A DNA stretch of 7,606 nucleotides from Spirochaetia bacterium (GTDB lineage: Bacteria; Spirochaetota; Spirochaetia; Treponematales; Breznakiellaceae), in contig BNVA01000095.1 in the NCBI GenBank assembly GCA_025997755.1, positions 1 through 7,606 on the forward strand. The letters run 5' to 3'. The notes beneath the pieces are model-generated. The model was not told the DNA's origin. It did not search any database and worked only from the letters and a program-made list of their open reading frames with translations. The stretch's first letter is position 1. Every line of letters begins with the position of its first letter. A program made the translations under genes and the position numbers. Below, in pieces: positions 5,823 to 7,606 of the stretch.

Positions 5823-6460
5823 AAATCGAACGGCTTTAACAGTTTGTCCACTTCTACCGGTTTACCGTTTTCGTCATCGACAGGAACTTTTGCAAAAACC
5901 CATCCGTCAATTTTATTCGGGTCGACGCCTGCCGCAAGAAAAGGTGCGGGGTTTAACACAAACACAATATCTTTGTCGTTTACGCTCATATCTTTTGCCC
6001 ATTCAAACATATTACCGCCGCCGAAACTTATACCGTAGTGGTCAAGCGCGCCATGATAGCCGATAATATTACGGTGGTTCAACAAAACCTGATTGTACAC
6101 TTCCATCGGAGCTGCATTTTCTGCCGGTGCGGTACTATCTAAATCCAGTTTAATGACAAGGTTATCGCCTTGTAACATTCCGCCGGGAAGTTTGCCGGTG
6201 TCCAGCCCCGCATTAATAAATGGCGCAGCGTCGGCGTTTATATATAATGTATCCCATTGTATCACGAAATTTGCTTGGCTATCAGGGGCTTTCAAAGTCC
6301 ACGACTTTCCGGTTTCTGTGCTTGTATCTACAGGCGGCAGGGTGTCCAACATTTTCTGAAACGCCCTGGCGGAATCTGTTCCTACTACATCCAGTTTTCC
6401 GCAGCCCGCCGCCATTATTGTCAATACCGACACCGAAATAAACAAAAACTTTTTACGCAT
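5816..6460 (-). CDS. Lipoprotein with two internal repeats, function unknown
   Basis: I do not recognise a named family. The 214-residue product has a basic start (MRKK), a hydrophobic segment and a lipobox MAAGC with Cys20, so it should be lipid-anchored outside the cytoplasmic membrane. Ala at -3 is a relaxed lipobox of the kind common in spirochaetes. The mature part contains an internal duplication: APFINAGLDTGKLPG at 79-93 and APFLAAGVDPNKIDG at 172-186, each preceded by a similar N(F/M)xxW-containing stretch. That suggests two related domains about 93 residues apart. The gene ends 30 bp before copA on the same strand, so a copper-related role is possible. His136, His141 and Met151 could bind metal, but no clear copper motif is visible. 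A GGAGG site (6467-6471) lies 6 nt before the ATG. Confidence 0.85.
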   Translation of the reverse strand: MRKKFLFISVSVLTIMAAGCGKLDVVGTDSARAFQKMLDTLPPVDTSTETGKSWTLKAPDSQANFVIQWDTLYINADAAPFINAGLDTGKLPGGMLQGDNLVIKLDLDSTAPAENAAPMEVYNQVLLNHRNIIGYHGALDHYGISFGGGNMFEWAKDMSVNDKDIVFVLNPAPFLAAGVDPNKIDGWVFAKVPVDDENGKPVEVDKLLKPFDLK

Positions 6461-6487
6461 AAGTTACCTCCGAACAACAAACCATTT

Positions 6488-6515
6488 TTGATAATTTAGC
6501 AGCCGATTGTGTCGA
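6488..6515 (-). promoter_or_regulatory. Possible promoter of the lipoprotein-copA unit
   Basis: On the minus strand, TCGACA (6510-6515, 5 of 6 to the -35 consensus) and TATCAA (6488-6493, 4 of 6 to -10) are 16 bp apart, in the 135-bp gap after hcp. The predicted start near 6481 would give a leader of about 20 nt with the GGAGG site. Matches are moderate and the region is AT-rich, so this is tentative. Confidence 0.35.
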
Positions 6516-6565
6516 AATTATGTCGGTAAATATTTTTTAAAAAGATTTCTACTGCATTGCTATAG

Positions 6566-6588
6566 TCTGCCCGCACATTGCGGGCAGA
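6566..6588 (-). terminator. Perfect 10-bp hairpin after hcp, terminator-like
   Basis: TCTGCCCGCA-CAT-TGCGGGCAGA is a perfect 10-bp GC-rich inverted repeat with a 3-nt loop, starting 7 nt past the hcp stop codon. No T-tract follows directly in the hcp direction; the nearest (CTTTTT) is about 17 nt further on. It may be a weak or U-less terminator or a 3'-end-stabilising stem for the hcp transcript. Confidence 0.55.
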
Positions 6589-6595
6589 AGTCAAG

Positions 6596-7606
6596 CTAAC
6601 TTTTTAGAATATTTTTTAAATCCTGCTCCGGTGTAGAAATTGGCGTAATGTTAAAACTATCGACTAGGTGTTTTAGTACATTGGGCGAAACAAATGCGGG
6701 AAGGCTTGGTCCAAGATAAATATTTTTTACTCCAAGGTTAAGCAGCGACAGTAAAATTGAAACCGCTTTTTGCTCATACCACGAAAGTACAAGAGTCAGC
6801 GGCAGTTCATTTACGCCGCAGCCGAACGCTTCGCAAAGGGCAAGTGCAACCTTAACGGCGCCAAATGCATCATTGCACTGTCCCATATCCATAATGCGAG
6901 GCAGTCCGCCGATTTCGCCTAAGTCCAGATCGTTAAATCTAAACTTGCCGCAGCCAAGGGTTAGAATTATAGTATCTTTTGGAGTTTGTTTTGCAAAGTC
7001 CGTAAAATACCGGCGGTCATTTGCTGCGCCGTCACAACCTCCCACAAGAAAGAAATGTTTTATGGTGCCGCTTTTTACAGCCGCTACAACTTTATCTGCA
7101 ACCGATAATATGGTGCCGGCAGAAAATCCGGTTGTAACTGTGCTTCCCCCATTTGTACCTGTCATCTTTTTGTTTTCGCTGTAGCCGCCCAGTGAAATTG
7201 CTTTTTTGATAAGACTAGAAAAATCTTTTTTATCATCAATGTGCGTAATTCCCGGATAGCCGGTTACACCTGTTGTAAATACGCGGTCACTATATGTTTT
7301 TTTAACCGGCATTAAACAATTTGTGGTAAACAAAACAGAAGCCGGAATTGCATCAAATTCTTTTTGCTGATTTTGCCATGCAGTGCCAAAGTGTCCTTTT
7401 AAGTGGGGGTATTCTTTTAGTTTTGAATATCCGTGTGCCGGCAGCATTTCACCGTGTGTGTAAATATTAACGCCTTTCCCTTTTGTTTGTTCAAGGAGCA
7501 ATTTAAGATCGTGCAGGTCGTGTCCGCTTACCACAATGAAAGGTCCCTTTTCGATACCGAGCTCAATCGTCACAGGAGCCGGAACTCCGTAGGCTGAGGT
7601 ATTTGC
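6596..7606 (-). CDS. hcp: Hybrid-cluster protein (hydroxylamine/NO reductase), C-terminal part
   Basis: Hcp is a cytoplasmic iron-sulfur enzyme of anaerobes and facultative bacteria; it reduces hydroxylamine in vitro and nitric oxide in physiological studies. The frame is open to the window edge (336 residues visible), so the GTG at 7571-7573 is internal, not a start. All seven hybrid-cluster ligands are present: counted from that GTG codon they are His18 (GHDL), Glu42 (HGEML), Cys86 (TTNC), Cys180 (GGCDG), Cys208 (LGCGK), Cys233 (GQCND) and Glu267 (WYEQK). Adding 226 gives the Desulfovibrio vulgaris numbering I recall (244, 268, 312, 406, 434, 459, and 494 off by one), so spacing is canonical. 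About 215 N-terminal residues, including the four-cysteine cluster site, lie outside the window. No hcr reductase gene follows it downstream; the lipoprotein gene does. Confidence 0.97.
   Translation of the reverse strand, partial: ANTSAYGVPAPVTIELGIEKGPFIVVSGHDLHDLKLLLEQTKGKGVNIYTHGEMLPAHGYSKLKEYPHLKGHFGTAWQNQQKEFDAIPASVLFTTNCLMPVKKTYSDRVFTTGVTGYPGITHIDDKKDFSSLIKKAISLGGYSENKKMTGTNGGSTVTTGFSAGTILSVADKVVAAVKSGTIKHFFLVGGCDGAANDRRYFTDFAKQTPKDTIILTLGCGKFRFNDLDLGEIGGLPRIMDMGQCNDAFGAVKVALALCEAFGCGVNELPLTLVLSWYEQKAVSILLSLLNLGVKNIYLGPSLPAFVSPNVLKHLVDSFNITPISTPEQDLKNILKS

Overview
All nine genes recognised here lie on the minus strand, so the window is read from right to left. In transcription order they are: the C-terminal part of hybrid-cluster protein (hcp); a two-repeat lipoprotein; a copper-exporting P-type ATPase (copA); a Fic-domain protein with its own promoter; and the ribosome/GTPase operon rplU-prp-rpmA-obg-nadD, with nadD cut off. 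No tRNA, rRNA, CRISPR array, transposase or phage gene is visible, and no gene-free stretch exceeds 300 bases.

The organism is a bacterium, probably an anaerobe (Hcp, copper export). The Prp protease gene between L21 and L27, an Obg without a C-terminal domain, and a lipoprotein with Ala at -3 of the lipobox fit a spirochaete (Treponema-like) better than a classical Firmicute. This placement is inference at low to moderate confidence.

Region 1-2280: a tightly packed operon (1-nt and probable 4-nt overlaps, 2-bp and 18-bp gaps) behind a good sigma70-like promoter at 2229-2258. It makes L21, the Prp cysteine protease, L27, the ribosome-assembly GTPase Obg and NadD. The left end is not natural-looking: bases 1-91 are an exact inverted copy of 2035-2125 inside rplU and interrupt nadD, most simply an amplification or assembly chimera.

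Region 2287-3318: a relatively AT-rich Fic gene. A perfect 10-bp inverted repeat fills the spacer of its promoter, and the transcript is predicted to begin at or next to the ATG. This suggests a self-contained, possibly autoregulated AMPylation module inserted between copA and rplU.

Region 3389-6460: lipoprotein and copA, 30 bp apart and probably co-transcribed. CopA carries two unusual in-frame insertions in its nucleotide-binding domain. Both contain heptanucleotide tandem repeats of the same CACTNNT type, and another heptamer array fills the lipoprotein-copA gap. The heptamers and the GC-rich hairpin insert are the most unusual sequence structure in the window.

Region 6566-7606: hcp, with all seven hybrid-cluster ligands retained, followed by a perfect 10-bp hairpin. 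Copper export and Hcp both relate to threats to iron-sulfur proteins, but a functional link between them here is only suggestive. I found no convincing new multi-gene system.
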